DNA of 34,306 nucleotides from Elusimicrobia bacterium GWB2_63_22 (GTDB lineage Bacteria > Elusimicrobiota > Elusimicrobia > Elusimicrobiales > UBA9959). The notes beneath the pieces were generated by a model. That model did no database searches. It saw only the letters and a list, made by a program, of their open reading frames with translations, and was not told the origin of the DNA. The position numbers were made by a program, and so were the translations under genes. Where the stretch lies: NCBI GenBank assembly GCA_001799735.1, contig MGUA01000012.1:181873-216178 (forward strand), read 5' to 3'. Shown in pieces: positions 18,805 through 28,147 of the stretch (position 1 is the stretch's first letter; each line of letters starts with the position of its first letter).

Positions 18805-19950
18805 ATGAATGTAAAAAGTGGCGATGAAACTCCCGAAGCCGCCAGGATCCTCGTTGTGGACGATGAGCCGCAGATGCGCGCGCTCTGCCTCCGGGCCCTT
18901 GCGGGCGCGGGGGTAACCGTAGAGACCGCAGCCGGCCCTGAAGAAGCGCTGGCACTGCTGCGGCGGAGCGCTTTTGACGTCGTTATCACCGACATGCAGA
19001 TGGGCAACCCGCTCGCGGGCGTGACTCTGGCCGAGGAGGTGCGCGGCCGCTGGCCCCGGACCGATATCCTCATCATGACCGGACAGCCCTCCCTGGAAAC
19101 CGCCGTCTCCACGCTTAAGACCGGCGCTGCCGACTATCTTATCAAGCCCTTCTCCATGCCGCAGCTTCAAAGCGTAGTGGGCAAGCTGCTGGGGCTGCGC
19201 CGGCTCAGGCGCGAACTGGAGCGCCAGAAACTTGTTTCCCGCAAGCTGGCCGAAGATTACGCGGTGCTTCAGAAACTCGAGCAGCTTAAATCCGGCCTTG
19301 TCGGGCGCGTAAGTCATGAACTGCGGACCCCGGTTACCATCGCTATCATGGCCGCGGAGAACATCAAGGACGAAGTTTCTCCTTCCGGCCTGATCAGCTA
19401 TTCCAAGCTGGATGGCGCCCTGCGCCGGATGCAGTCAACCGTGGACGACCTGCTGCTTTTTGCGAAAACACAGGACGACAGCTTTCAGATCTCCAGATCG
19501 GAGGTGGACCTTTGGCCTATGCTGGAGCGGCTTATCGCCGACTATCGGCCGCTTTGGGAGAAGCGGGGGCTGACTGTCGCGCTCAGTCTGAAAGGGGAAA
19601 GGCGCCCCCTGCCGGCCGATGCTGAACTTATGAGGGCGGCCTTCTCCCGGCTGCTGCTCAATGCCATAAATTTCAACCGCAAGGGCGGGTCTATCGGCAT
19701 CCTCGCCAGGTACGAACCGCAGCGGGTCTCCTTTGTCTTTACCGATACCGGGGAAGGCATCCCTGCCGGGGAACAACGCCTGATCTTTGACGGCTTGTAT
19801 CAGGTCGCCGACCACCTTACCCGCACGGTAGGCGGCCTGGGGGTCGGGCTTGCCATTGTGCGCCGCATCGTAGCGGCGCACGGCGGGGAACTCTCCGTGG
19901 AAAGCGTCCCCGGAACCGGCAGTATCTTTACGCTTCTCCTTCCGGAATGA
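18805..19950 (+). CDS. Receiver-histidine kinase hybrid (REC-HisKA-HATPase)
   Basis: A 381-residue protein with a receiver first (about 12-128; D19/D20 acidic pocket, phospho-acceptor D63 in ITDMQMG, K114 in IKPF), a coiled-coil linker rich in R, E and K (about 130-160), then HisKA with H171 in VSHELRTPVTIA and HATPase with N-box NAINFNRKGG, DTGEGIP and GGLGVGLAIV. No membrane segment. It directly follows the PAS-GAF kinase with a 4-bp gap, so the receiver may be phosphorylated by that kinase and then tune its own kinase domain. No output domain is present in either protein, so the final regulator must be encoded elsewhere. Confidence 0.88.
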   Translation: MNVKSGDETPEAARILVVDDEPQMRALCLRALAGAGVTVETAAGPEEALALLRRSAFDVVITDMQMGNPLAGVTLAEEVRGRWPRTDILIMTGQPSLETAVSTLKTGAADYLIKPFSMPQLQSVVGKLLGLRRLRRELERQKLVSRKLAEDYAVLQKLEQLKSGLVGRVSHELRTPVTIAIMAAENIKDEVSPSGLISYSKLDGALRRMQSTVDDLLLFAKTQDDSFQISRSEVDLWPMLERLIADYRPLWEKRGLTVALSLKGERRPLPADAELMRAAFSRLLLNAINFNRKGGSIGILARYEPQRVSFVFTDTGEGIPAGEQRLIFDGLYQVADHLTRTVGGLGVGLAIVRRIVAAHGGELSVESVPGTGSIFTLLLPE

Positions 19951-20077
19951 ACGGTGCGGGAAAGACCGCTGTTTTGAATACGTACAGTTGTGTTTTAAAA
20001 ATTGTTTTGCTAATCTGACCTTGGGGGAAATACTACATAACCAAGCAGGCAGGGCAGCGGTGCAGCCCCGTCTTGCC

Positions 20078-20291
20078 GTGCATTCTATGCGCGAACTTCT
20101 GGGAGTTGGCTTTTTGGCCGAAAGGTGCTTATCTCTACGCATTGATCGAAAACGTGGCCTGGGAAACCGCCGAAGTCTTTGTGGGCCTCACCCAGGCGGC
20201 GGTCCGGAACAGCCCTGAATTCTATCCGTCCCGGCCGGTCAGCGAGGATTATGAAAGCGTGCTCTCTGAACACTACGGGCGGCCAAGATAA
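20078..20291 (+). pseudogene. Frameshifted remnant of a PRC-barrel domain gene
   Basis: Three pieces of a PRC-barrel protein lie in order but in three different frames. VHSMRELLG (20078-20104) looks like the start of a barrel repeat. GSWLFGRKVLISTH (20101-20142) matches the conserved barrel strand. Then from 20145 comes IENVAWETAEVFVGLTQ with NSPEFYPSRPVSEDYE and the family's typical end EHYGRPR, closed by TAA at 20289-20291. The switch at 20143-20145 is explained by loss of one base: TGG-ATC (W-I) has become TGATC. The first junction needs an internal deletion of roughly one half-domain. The upstream part of the gene is not recognisable, so this is a decayed gene. The 380-bp gap between the receiver kinase and the Lpd-like gene holds nothing else recognised. 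Confidence 0.65.
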
Positions 20292-20329
20292 GAGCGTCAG
20301 GATAAGCACTAAGGGACGTTAAGGATAGC

Positions 20330-21781
20330 ATGGATGCTGCCGGGCGGGGTAATCATGGGAAAAATATAAAAGTAGATGTAGCGGTTATCGGGGCGGGTAC
20401 GGCGGGGCTGTCTGCGCGGCATTACGCGGCAAAGGCCGGCGCCAAAACGCTTATGATCGATCCCGGCCCGCTGGGCACCACCTGCGCGCGTGTGGGGTGC
20501 ATGCCCTCCAAGCTGTTGATCGCGGCGTCCGACGCGGCGCATGCGGCGCGGCACGCCGGGGTTTACGGAGTTAGAGCCCGGGTCAGCGTCGATACGGCGC
20601 AGGTGATGAAGGTTGTGCGCACGGGCCGGGACTATTTTGTGGGTTCCATGATGGTGGAATACCGGAAGCTGCTGAAGAACAAACTGCTCCTGCGCGAGCG
20701 GGCGCTCTTCACCGGCCCGCGCACCTTGAGGGCCGGGGAAAACACCGTCGAGTTCAAGGCCGCCGTGATCGCCACCGGCAGCGTGAACGTGGTGCCGGAG
20801 CCTTACAGGGCCTACCCCGGGTTCCTCCTTTCCCGGGAGAATATATTTGAGCTGAAAAGACTTCCGGCCAGCGTGCTGGTGGTCGGCGCCGGCCTTATAG
20901 GGCTGGAGCTGGGGCAGGCCCTGGCCCGCTTGGGCACGCGGGTGACCGTTCTGGGCCTGGACAGGCTGGCCGGCCCGCTGACCGACCCGGAGCTTAGGGA
21001 GGAGGCGATCAAGCTTTTCTCCGAGGAGTTCGAGTTCTGCCCGCAGCATTCGCTGACCGGGCTGAAGCGGGAGGGGAAGCTGCTGCGGGTCTCCTACCGG
21101 GACGCCGCCGGCAAGGCCCGCACAGGCACTTTTGAAAAAGTGCTGATGGCCGCCGGCCAGCGGCCGGCCCTGGACGGGCTGGGCCTGGAGGCGGCCGGCA
21201 TCCCGCCGGACGGCCGGGGGCGCCTGCTGGCCGACCCCGCCACCATGCGCGTGGGCCATAGCCGCATCTTCATCGCCGGCGACGCCGATCCTTTCAGGCC
21301 GGCCCTGCACGAGGCCGCGTTCGAGGGCGAACTGGCGGGCCGCAACGCGGCCTCCTGGCCGCGCGTAACCTCCGCTGCAAGATATCCGCAGATGGCGATA
21401 ACCTTCACCGACCCGCAGCTGGCCGTGGCGGGCGCGGCCCGCAAGGAGCTTAAGCCGGGAAGCTTCTGCTGCGGAGAACTGGAGTATAAATCCCAGGGGC
21501 GGGCCCGCATCATGAACGCCGGGCGCGGCAGGCTGCGGGTTTACGGCGAGAAGCGCTCCGGGAAGCTGCTGGGCGCAGAAATAGTGGGGCCCCGCGCGGA
21601 ACACGCCGCGCACCTGCTGGCCTGGTGCATCGGGCGCGGGCTGACGGTCGCGGACCTGCTGCGCCTGCCGGTTTACCACCCGGTACTGGAAGAGGGGCTT
21701 AGCGAAGCGCTGGAGGACCTCTCCGCGAAATTGCGCGGGCGCGGCGGCTGCGCCTGCGGAAAAAAAGCGCCGGGTGCCTGA
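20330..21781 (+). CDS. Dihydrolipoamide dehydrogenase-like flavoprotein disulfide reductase
   Basis: A 483-residue class I pyridine nucleotide-disulfide oxidoreductase. FAD motif GAGTAG (21-26), redox disulfide C52-A-R-V-G-C57 followed by MPSK, NAD(P) motif VGAGLIGLELGQAL (185-198), second FAD motif IFIAGDAD, and the interface catalytic pair in YHPVLEEGLSEAL (H450, E455) are all present. It resembles Lpd, but no 2-oxoacid dehydrogenase E1 or E2 gene is nearby; the only oxoacid enzyme here is ferredoxin-linked. The C-terminus carries an extra CAC (C474, C476) and a lysine tail, an odd feature that might be a second thiol pair. AAGGA lies before the ATG. It could equally reduce another disulfide or metal substrate. 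Confidence 0.8.
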   Translation: MDAAGRGNHGKNIKVDVAVIGAGTAGLSARHYAAKAGAKTLMIDPGPLGTTCARVGCMPSKLLIAASDAAHAARHAGVYGVRARVSVDTAQVMKVVRTGRDYFVGSMMVEYRKLLKNKLLLRERALFTGPRTLRAGENTVEFKAAVIATGSVNVVPEPYRAYPGFLLSRENIFELKRLPASVLVVGAGLIGLELGQALARLGTRVTVLGLDRLAGPLTDPELREEAIKLFSEEFEFCPQHSLTGLKREGKLLRVSYRDAAGKARTGTFEKVLMAAGQRPALDGLGLEAAGIPPDGRGRLLADPATMRVGHSRIFIAGDADPFRPALHEAAFEGELAGRNAASWPRVTSAARYPQMAITFTDPQLAVAGAARKELKPGSFCCGELEYKSQGRARIMNAGRGRLRVYGEKRSGKLLGAEIVGPRAEHAAHLLAWCIGRGLTVADLLRLPVYHPVLEEGLSEALEDLSAKLRGRGGCACGKKAPGA

Positions 21782-22008
21782 GCGGGCCGATGTGTAAGCG
21801 GCGCTTCGCAGACTCCGAAACCCCTCAGCCGTAATATTACTGAACAGGCCGGGAAGAACTACGAGTAGATGCCGGATCGGCTAAGGGATATACTTTAGCG
21901 GACGTATACACACAAGGACGAACTCAATGCCGATCTGCTGGCGTTCCTGAAGTCCTGAACTGCTGTACTTTGGCGTTAGTTTTACGTAAATATCCAAGGG
22001 GGAAAACC
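21782..22008. other. Intergenic region upstream of sodB, no gene recognised
   Basis: 227 bp without a recognised terminator or clear promoter. GATATACT at about 21889-21896 could be a -10 box. A short open stretch, [14 protein letters not shown] then stop, at 21917-21958 reads like the end of a protein, but it is preceded by a stop within six codons and may be chance or a small gene remnant. Confidence 0.3.
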
Positions 22009-22629
22009 ATGAAGAAAAAGAAAACGATAAGCGCGGCTCCGCATGTGCTGCAGGCCCTGCCCTACGCGCAAAGCGCGCTGGCTCCGGTGATCTCGGCGAA
22101 TACTATAGGCTTCCATTACGGAAAACATCACAAAGGATACGTGGAGAACCTCAACAAGCTGGCGGCGGGAACGAAGTTCGCGGGGTTGACGCTGGAAGAA
22201 ATAATCAGCGCGACGGCCGGCAAAGCGGACAAGGCCGCGATATTTAATAATGCCTCGCAGGCCTGGAACCATGCATTCTGCTGGCGCAGCCTTACGCCGA
22301 AGGGCGGGGGCGAACCGCCTGCCGCGCTGAAACTGAAGATACGCGCCGCTTTTGGAACCGTGAAGGGCTGCAAGATGGAACTGGCGACCGCGGCAACGAC
22401 CCAGTTCGGCAGCGGCTGGGCGTGGCTGGCGCTGGACGGCGGAAAACTCAAGGTGGTCAAGACCGGCAACGCGGATTCCCCGCTGACCAGGGGCATGAAG
22501 CCGTTATTGACCATAGACGTGTGGGAACACGCCTACTACCCGGACTATCAGAACCGCCGCGCTGACTATGTCGATGCCGTCCTTGAAAAATTGATCAATT
22601 GGGATTTCGCCGCCGGGAATCTAGGCTGA
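22009..22629 (+). CDS. sodB: Superoxide dismutase, Fe/Mn family, Fe type
   Basis: A 206-residue cytoplasmic enzyme converting superoxide to oxygen and hydrogen peroxide. Metal ligands are H36 ([11 protein letters not shown]), H88 (WNHAFCW), D170 and H174 ([15 protein letters not shown]). The active-site glutamine lies in the N-terminal position (Q84 in NNASQAWNH), the pattern of iron enzymes, and Y44 is the conserved gateway tyrosine. The ATG at 22009 follows AAGGGGGA at good spacing and gives a normal length plus a short lysine-rich lead (MKKKKTIS); no signal peptide. It stands just upstream of an oxygen-sensitive ferredoxin-dependent oxidoreductase, where protection from superoxide would be useful. 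Confidence 0.93.
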   Translation: MKKKKTISAAPHVLQALPYAQSALAPVISANTIGFHYGKHHKGYVENLNKLAAGTKFAGLTLEEIISATAGKADKAAIFNNASQAWNHAFCWRSLTPKGGGEPPAALKLKIRAAFGTVKGCKMELATAATTQFGSGWAWLALDGGKLKVVKTGNADSPLTRGMKPLLTIDVWEHAYYPDYQNRRADYVDAVLEKLINWDFAAGNLG

Positions 22630-22677
22630 CGTCTGCCCGGGTTCGGCCCGCCGCAGGAACCGGGATAAGGGGAGAAC

Positions 22678-24372
22678 ATGAAAGAAGAACTTAATATCCG
22701 GATAACCGGTAAAGCCGGGCACGGCATCGTGTCAGCGGGGATGATGCTGGCCCGCGCGTATAAGGACAGCGGCTTGCACGTATTCGCCATACAGGACTAC
22801 ATGTCCCGCATACGCGGCGGCAATAATTTCTTCCAGGTGCGCGTCTCCGCCCGCCCGGTTTACGCGCCCAGGGAAAAAGCCGACATTATAGTGGCGCTGG
22901 ATAAGGAGGCCGTAGCCGCCAATAAGGGCGAGCTGGCCCCCGGCGGCCTGCTGGTGCTGGACGGAGAGAACTTCGGGATAAAGGAACTGGAGCAAGGCTG
23001 GGTCAGCGCGCCGCTCTACGCGCTGGCGCAGGAGGCCGGCGGGCCGAAAAGCTCCAACTCCGTCGCCGTGGGAATAATAGCCGCGCTGACCTGTGAGGAC
23101 TTCGATAAAGCCGCTAAAGCCGTGGGGCGGGAATTCTCCGGGAAGAGCGGCGAGGTAGCTGCCATGAACCGGCAGGCCGCCCTGAAGGGCTATGAGTACG
23201 CGGCGAAGAACATGAAGAGCAGCGAGTTCCGGCTTACCGGCGCGCCGCACGGCAGCAGCCTGCTGATAGCCGGCAACGAGGCGCTGGCCCTTGGCGTAAT
23301 AGCGGCCGGCTGCAAATTCTACACCGCCTATCCCATGTCGCCTTCTACCGGCATAATGAACACCGTGGCCGACTACGCGGGGCGGTACGGCATAATAGTG
23401 GAGCAGGCCGAGGACGAGATAGCGGCCGTGAACATGGCCGTGGGCGCGGCTTTCGCCGGGGTGAGGTCCATGACGGCCAGTTCCGGGGGCGGCTTCGCGC
23501 TGATGTGCGAGGGGGTGAGCCTGGCCGCTATGACGGAAACCCCGCTGGTGATAGCCGTGGTCATGCGGCCGGGACCCGCCACGGGTTTTCCCACGCGTAC
23601 GGCTCAGGAAGACCTGGACTTCGTGCTGCACGCCGGACACGGGGAATTCGCGCGCGCCGTCTACACTCCGGGCTCTCCGCAGGAATGCTTACTGTCCGCC
23701 AAGCGCGCGTTCAATACCGCGGAGCGCTTCCAGGTGCCGGCGCTGATACTTTCCGACCAGTACCTGGCGGAGTCATTTACGAACATAGAATCCCTCGACA
23801 CCTCCGCCGAACCGCCGGACAGGGGAAGTATCTCGGAACCCGGCGGGGACCCGGCACAGGACAGGTACGCCTATTCTCAGAACGGCGTGTCGCCCCGCGC
23901 TTTTCCCGGCAGGTCCGGAACGCTGGCGGTTGCCGACAGCGACGAGCACGGCACGCAAGGCCACATAACCGAATTGGGAGAAGTGCGCGTTAAGATGACC
24001 CAGAAGCGCCTGCACCTTAAGCTGGCGGGCCTGGCAAAAGAGATCCTGGCGCCCACGGTGGTAAACCCCGGAGCTAAAACCATGCTCTGCGGCTTCGGCT
24101 CTACGCTGGGCGTTATGCGGGAAACCTGCGCCGCCGCAAAAGACACCGGGTTTGTTCACTACCCGCAAGTCTGGCCTTTTCCCGAAGGTGCTACCCTGGC
24201 CGCGCTGGAAGGCGCGCTGCGCGTGCTGACCGTGGAGAACAACGCCTCGGGGCAACTGGCCCGCCTTATACGGCGCGAAACCGGCCTGAAGCCCGCCGGG
24301 TCCATCCTTAAATACGACGGACGACCGTTCACGCTGGAAGAAGTGGCTTTGGCGCTGGAAGGGGGAATCTGA
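22678..24372 (+). CDS. korA: 2-oxoacid:ferredoxin oxidoreductase, fused gamma-alpha subunit
   Basis: A 564-residue fusion. Residues 1-190 form the gamma domain (GKAGHGI at 11-17, SRIRGGNNFFQVR from 43). The alpha domain starts near 195 with YPMSPSTGI (218-226), the family's substrate-site motif, then EQAEDEIAAVNMAVGA, TASSGGGFALM, and ends with the C-terminal domain VVNPGAKTMLCGFGSTLG and VENNASGQLARLIR. With the beta subunit it oxidises a 2-oxoacid with CoA to acyl-CoA and CO2 and reduces ferredoxin, or runs the reverse. The 2-oxoglutarate type (KorAB) is the usual label, but the substrate is not provable. Good GGGGAGAA ribosome site. The beta gene starts one base after the stop. Confidence 0.88.
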   Translation: MKEELNIRITGKAGHGIVSAGMMLARAYKDSGLHVFAIQDYMSRIRGGNNFFQVRVSARPVYAPREKADIIVALDKEAVAANKGELAPGGLLVLDGENFGIKELEQGWVSAPLYALAQEAGGPKSSNSVAVGIIAALTCEDFDKAAKAVGREFSGKSGEVAAMNRQAALKGYEYAAKNMKSSEFRLTGAPHGSSLLIAGNEALALGVIAAGCKFYTAYPMSPSTGIMNTVADYAGRYGIIVEQAEDEIAAVNMAVGAAFAGVRSMTASSGGGFALMCEGVSLAAMTETPLVIAVVMRPGPATGFPTRTAQEDLDFVLHAGHGEFARAVYTPGSPQECLLSAKRAFNTAERFQVPALILSDQYLAESFTNIESLDTSAEPPDRGSISEPGGDPAQDRYAYSQNGVSPRAFPGRSGTLAVADSDEHGTQGHITELGEVRVKMTQKRLHLKLAGLAKEILAPTVVNPGAKTMLCGFGSTLGVMRETCAAAKDTGFVHYPQVWPFPEGATLAALEGALRVLTVENNASGQLARLIRRETGLKPAGSILKYDGRPFTLEEVALALEGGI

Positions 24373-24373
24373 T

Positions 24374-25222
24374 ATGGAGACGACCGACTTCGATTCTTCG
24401 GACCCGGTGGCCTGGTGCGGCGGCTGCGGGAATTTCGGCCTGCAGGCCGCGCTTAAAATGGCGCTGGCCAAGCTTGGCAAAAAACCGCAGGAACTGCTGC
24501 TGGTGTCCGGTATAGGCCAGGCGGCCAAAATGCCGCATTATATAAAGGCCAACTTCTTCAACGGCCTGCACGGCAGGGCTTTGCCCGCGGCCGCGGCGGC
24601 CAAGATAGCCAACCGCGCCCTGACGGTAATAGTGACCACGGGCGATGGAGACTGCTACGGGGAGGGCGGCAACCACTTGCTGCACAATATCCGGCGCAAC
24701 GTCGACATTACCGTTATCGTGCATGACAACCAGATCTACGGCCTGACCAAGGGGCAGGCCTCGCCCACCTCGGAGCCCGGCATGAAGACCAAGATACAGC
24801 CCGGCGGCGTGATACTGGCCCCGTTCCCGCCCTTGGAGACGGCGCTGGCGCTGGGCTGCGGCTTTGTGGCGCGCGGCTACGCGGGCGAGAAGGAACACCT
24901 GGCGGAGCTTATCCTGGCCGGCATAGCGCACAAGGGCTTTTCCCTGATAGACGTTTTTCAGCCCTGCCTCTCTTTCAATGAACTGAATACCTTCGACTGG
25001 TATTCAAAGAGGGTCTACAAGGTGGGGTTGGAGCATGACGCGGCCAACAAAGGCGCGGCCATGGCGCTGGCGGCCCGGCGCGAGCGCCTGCCCATAGGCG
25101 TGATCTACAGCAGCGCCGGGCCCTCCTACGAGGAGCTCAGCGGCCTGGACGGCATGCCGGCCCTTGTTGACGCGGATATAAGCAATGTGGACCTGCGGCA
25201 TGCCCTTGCGGATTTTAAGTAG
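24374..25222 (+). CDS. korB: 2-oxoacid:ferredoxin oxidoreductase, beta subunit (TPP-binding)
   Basis: A 282-residue subunit that holds thiamine diphosphate and the electron-transfer cluster. The TPP motif is [11 protein letters not shown] (90-100), followed by [22 protein letters not shown]. Cluster cysteines seen are C15 and C18 (WCGGCGNFG) and C198 (FQPCLSFN). The cysteine found at the start of the SGIG-C motif in many homologues is replaced by glutamine here ([12 protein letters not shown], residue 49); C94 within the TPP motif is a possible substitute or simply a subfamily trait. No separate ferredoxin-like delta subunit is encoded. One base separates it from the alpha gene, so it is one operon; phosphoketolase follows after 71 bp. 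Confidence 0.88.
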   Translation: METTDFDSSDPVAWCGGCGNFGLQAALKMALAKLGKKPQELLLVSGIGQAAKMPHYIKANFFNGLHGRALPAAAAAKIANRALTVIVTTGDGDCYGEGGNHLLHNIRRNVDITVIVHDNQIYGLTKGQASPTSEPGMKTKIQPGGVILAPFPPLETALALGCGFVARGYAGEKEHLAELILAGIAHKGFSLIDVFQPCLSFNELNTFDWYSKRVYKVGLEHDAANKGAAMALAARRERLPIGVIYSSAGPSYEELSGLDGMPALVDADISNVDLRHALADFK

Positions 25223-25293
25223 TTGCAAACAGAGCGCAGGCGCCAGGAATTCTGACAGCGGAAAACCGCGGCGGCTGCGAGGGGAATTTAACC

Positions 25294-27660
25294 ATGCAGG
25301 CACAAACGCTTACACCTGAACTGCTCGCTAAAATAGACGCCTACTGGCGCGCCGCCAATTACCTGTCTGTCGGCCAGCTTTATCTCTGCGATAATCCCCT
25401 GCTTCGCGCGCCGCTCAAGCCGGAGCACGTGAAGCCGCTGCTGCTCGGGCATTGGGGCACCACGCCCGGCCAGAACTTTATTTATGTGCATCTCAACCGG
25501 GTCATCAATAAGTATGACCTGGACATGTTCTACATCTCCGGGCCCGGCCACGGCGGGCCGGCGCTGGTGGGGAACACTTATCTCGAAGGCACCTACAGCG
25601 AAATTTATCCGGCTATCAGCCGGGATGAAGCCGGACTGAAGAAACTTTTCAAGCAATTCTCCTTCCCCGGCGGGATTTCCAGCCATGTTTCGCCCGAGTG
25701 TCCCGGGTCCATCCACGAGGGGGGAGAATTAGGCTACTCGCTGAGCCACGCTTTCGGGGCCGCCTTCGACAATCCCGGGCTGGTAGTCGCCTGCGTTATC
25801 GGCGACGGCGAGGCGGAAACCGGCCCTTTGGCGGCCGCGTGGCACTCCAATAAATTCCTTAACCCGGTCACCGACGGGGCCGTGCTCCCTATCCTGCATC
25901 TCAACGGCTATAAAATAGCCAACCCGGCCCTGCTGGCCCGCATTACTCACGAGGAATTAGATCAGCTGCTGCGCGGCTACGGGTGGATGCCTTACTATGT
26001 GGAAGGCCAGGAGCCGGAGAAAATGCACCAGGCCATGGCCGCCGGGCTGGACCGGGCCGTCGAGGAAATACAGCGGATCCAGAAGCACGCGCGTGCCAAA
26101 AACGACCCCGCCCGACCTCGCTGGCCGCTGCTGGTACTGAATTCACCAAAGGGCTGGACCGGGCCAAAAGTGGTGGATGGCCTGCAGGTCGAGGGCACCT
26201 TCAGATCCCACCAGATCCCGTTACAGACGGATCCCGGTCATCCCGGCCACTTGCAGTTGCTTGAAGACTGGATGAGGAGTTATAAACCGGAGGAGCTCTT
26301 CGACAAAGAGGGCCGGCTGATGCCGGAATTGGCGGAGCTGGCGCCCAGGGGCGACAGAAGGATGGGCGCCAATCCGCACGCCAACGGCGGGCTATTGCTG
26401 CGCGACCTGGTTATGCCTGATTTCAGGAAGTACGCGGTGGCGGTGCCCGCTCCGGGCTCGGTAGAGGCGTCGGACACGCATGCGTTGGGAGAATTCCTGC
26501 GCGACGTGGCCGAGCTCAACAAGGAACAAAGGAATTTCCGTATCTTCGGCCCCGACGAAACTCTTTCCAACCGGCTCAATTCAGTTTTCGAGGTTACCGG
26601 CCGGCAGTGGCTGGCCCGGACGGAAGGGAACGACGAATTTCTGGCTGCCGACGGACGGGTAATGGAAATCCTGAGCGAACACCAGTGCGAGGGCTGGCTG
26701 GAGGGCTATCTGCTCACCGGCCGGCACGGGCTGTTTAATTGCTACGAGGCGTTTATCCATATCATCGATTCGATGTTCAACCAGCACGCCAAGTGGCTGA
26801 AGGTCAGCGCCGAAATACCCTGGAGAAAAAAGATCGCGTCGCTCAACTACCTGCTCGCCTCGCACGTGTGGCAGCAGGCCCATAACGGGTTTACCCACCA
26901 GGATCCCGGCTTCATCGACCACGTGGCGAACAAAAAGTCCTCCATCGTGCGGGTCTACCTGCCGCCAGACGCCAACTGCCTGCTGTCCGTCTGGGACCAT
27001 TGCCTGCGCAGCCGCCACTACGTGAACGTGGTGATAGCGGGCAAGTACCAGGCGCCGCAGTGGCTGGATATGGCCGCCGCGGTGGACCATTGCACTAAAG
27101 GCATAGGCGTCTGGGACTGGGCCGGCACCTGCGGGGGCGCGCAGCCGGATGTGGTAATGGCCTGCTGCGGGGATGTGCCCACGCTGGAAACGCTCGCCGC
27201 CGTCTCCATTCTGCGCGGGCATCTGCCCGAGCTGAAGATCCGGGTGGTTAACGTGGTGGACCTGATGCGGCTGCAGCCGCAAAGTGAACATCCGCACGGG
27301 CTGGACGACCGGGAGTTCGACGAGCTGTTTACCGCGGACAGGCCCGTTATCTTCGCCTTCCACGGCTACCCTTCACAGGTGCATCAGTTGACCTACCGCC
27401 GCAACAACCACAAAAACATACACGTCCGCGGCTATAAGGAGGAAGGCACTATCACAACTAATTTCGACATGATCGTCCTCAACGAGCTCGACAGGTTCCA
27501 CCTGGTGCAGGATGTGCTCAACCGCCTGCCGCAGCCGGGCGCTGGCGGCGCCGCGCTAAAGCAGGTAGTGCAGGATAGACTAGTAGAGCACAAGCGCTAC
27601 ATCCGCGAACATGGCCGGGACATGCCGGAGATCCTGAATTGGAAGTGGACCCGGGCCTGA
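25294..27660 (+). CDS. xfp: Xylulose-5-phosphate/fructose-6-phosphate phosphoketolase
   Basis: A 788-residue, full-length TPP enzyme that splits xylulose 5-phosphate (and often fructose 6-phosphate) with phosphate into acetyl phosphate and glyceraldehyde 3-phosphate (or erythrose 4-phosphate). Family signatures are LGHWGTTPG (51-59), GPGHGGPA (83-90), [16 protein letters not shown] (141-156) and the TPP motif GDGEAETG (170-177), then [21 protein letters not shown] and the C-terminal [17 protein letters not shown]. It gives acetyl phosphate for ATP or acetyl-CoA without carbon loss. No acetate kinase or phosphotransacetylase lies in the window. It may be co-transcribed with korAB. GAGGGGAA precedes the ATG. 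Confidence 0.95.
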   Translation: MQAQTLTPELLAKIDAYWRAANYLSVGQLYLCDNPLLRAPLKPEHVKPLLLGHWGTTPGQNFIYVHLNRVINKYDLDMFYISGPGHGGPALVGNTYLEGTYSEIYPAISRDEAGLKKLFKQFSFPGGISSHVSPECPGSIHEGGELGYSLSHAFGAAFDNPGLVVACVIGDGEAETGPLAAAWHSNKFLNPVTDGAVLPILHLNGYKIANPALLARITHEELDQLLRGYGWMPYYVEGQEPEKMHQAMAAGLDRAVEEIQRIQKHARAKNDPARPRWPLLVLNSPKGWTGPKVVDGLQVEGTFRSHQIPLQTDPGHPGHLQLLEDWMRSYKPEELFDKEGRLMPELAELAPRGDRRMGANPHANGGLLLRDLVMPDFRKYAVAVPAPGSVEASDTHALGEFLRDVAELNKEQRNFRIFGPDETLSNRLNSVFEVTGRQWLARTEGNDEFLAADGRVMEILSEHQCEGWLEGYLLTGRHGLFNCYEAFIHIIDSMFNQHAKWLKVSAEIPWRKKIASLNYLLASHVWQQAHNGFTHQDPGFIDHVANKKSSIVRVYLPPDANCLLSVWDHCLRSRHYVNVVIAGKYQAPQWLDMAAAVDHCTKGIGVWDWAGTCGGAQPDVVMACCGDVPTLETLAAVSILRGHLPELKIRVVNVVDLMRLQPQSEHPHGLDDREFDELFTADRPVIFAFHGYPSQVHQLTYRRNNHKNIHVRGYKEEGTITTNFDMIVLNELDRFHLVQDVLNRLPQPGAGGAALKQVVQDRLVEHKRYIREHGRDMPEILNWKWTRA

Positions 27661-27705
27661 ACACCCGCGCCAGCGTCCTGAAACATTAATTTCTCCGACG
27701 AGGAC

Positions 27706-27734
27706 TTGCGTTTCCCGCATTGGTGTGGTATACT
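27706..27734 (+). promoter_or_regulatory. Promoter of the initiator tRNA gene
   Basis: TTGCGT at 27706-27711 and TATACT at 27729-27734 with an ideal 17-bp spacer. The -10 box ends only five bases before the mature tRNA 5' end, so the primary transcript would have almost no 5' leader. Confidence 0.65.
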
Positions 27735-27739
27735 ATGTC

Positions 27740-27845
<106 letters not shown>

Positions 27846-27858
27846 GCTTTGCAGGGGA

Positions 27859-28139
27859 GGGCGACATAAGCATGTCGCCCGTCAGGATTTGAAAGCCGGA
27901 GCCGCGAGGCTACCAAGCCGCAGCGGCGGGTGGAGCGAAGCGACACTTCCCTGCCGGGGTCGCAGGTCCCGAGGAGCGACGGCGACGAGGGAACCTGTGA
28001 CCAAATCCTGCCCCGTCACGGATAAGCCGCATAGCGGCTTTCTGCGACCCCACCTCGGCAATTTCTCGGAGTAAGAAATTGCCTCCGGTCTTGCGGCCCG
28101 GGCGCGAAGCATAATTATGCTTCGTTCTAAAGTCGGGCC
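27859..28139. repeat. Non-coding block of nested inverted repeats
   Basis: Nearly all of this block can pair. Hairpins: GGGCGACAT with ATGTCGCCC (27859-27880, loop AAGC); an outer pair CAGGATTTG (27883-27891) with CAAATCCTG (28002-28010) enclosing GTCGCAGGT (27959-27967) with ACCTGTGAC (27993-28001); AAGCCGC-ATA-GCGGCTT (28024-28040); GGCAATTTCT with AGAAATTGCC (28057-28083); the perfect 20-bp palindrome CGAAGCATAATTATGCTTCG (28105-28124) inside GGCCCG/CGGGCC (28095-28139). GGTCGCAGGT and CAAATCCTGCCCC match the T-arm region of the tRNA just upstream. Short open frames across it, in both directions, look spurious. It may be a structured RNA, a REP-like repeat, or debris of an element inserted at the tRNA end. 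Confidence 0.55.
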
Positions 28140-28147
28140 TCACAACC

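Noticed and set aside
21917-21958. [14 protein letters not shown]-stop as the end of a lost gene
   Set aside because: Only about 18 codons open in that frame and no upstream homologous part can be recognised in any frame.
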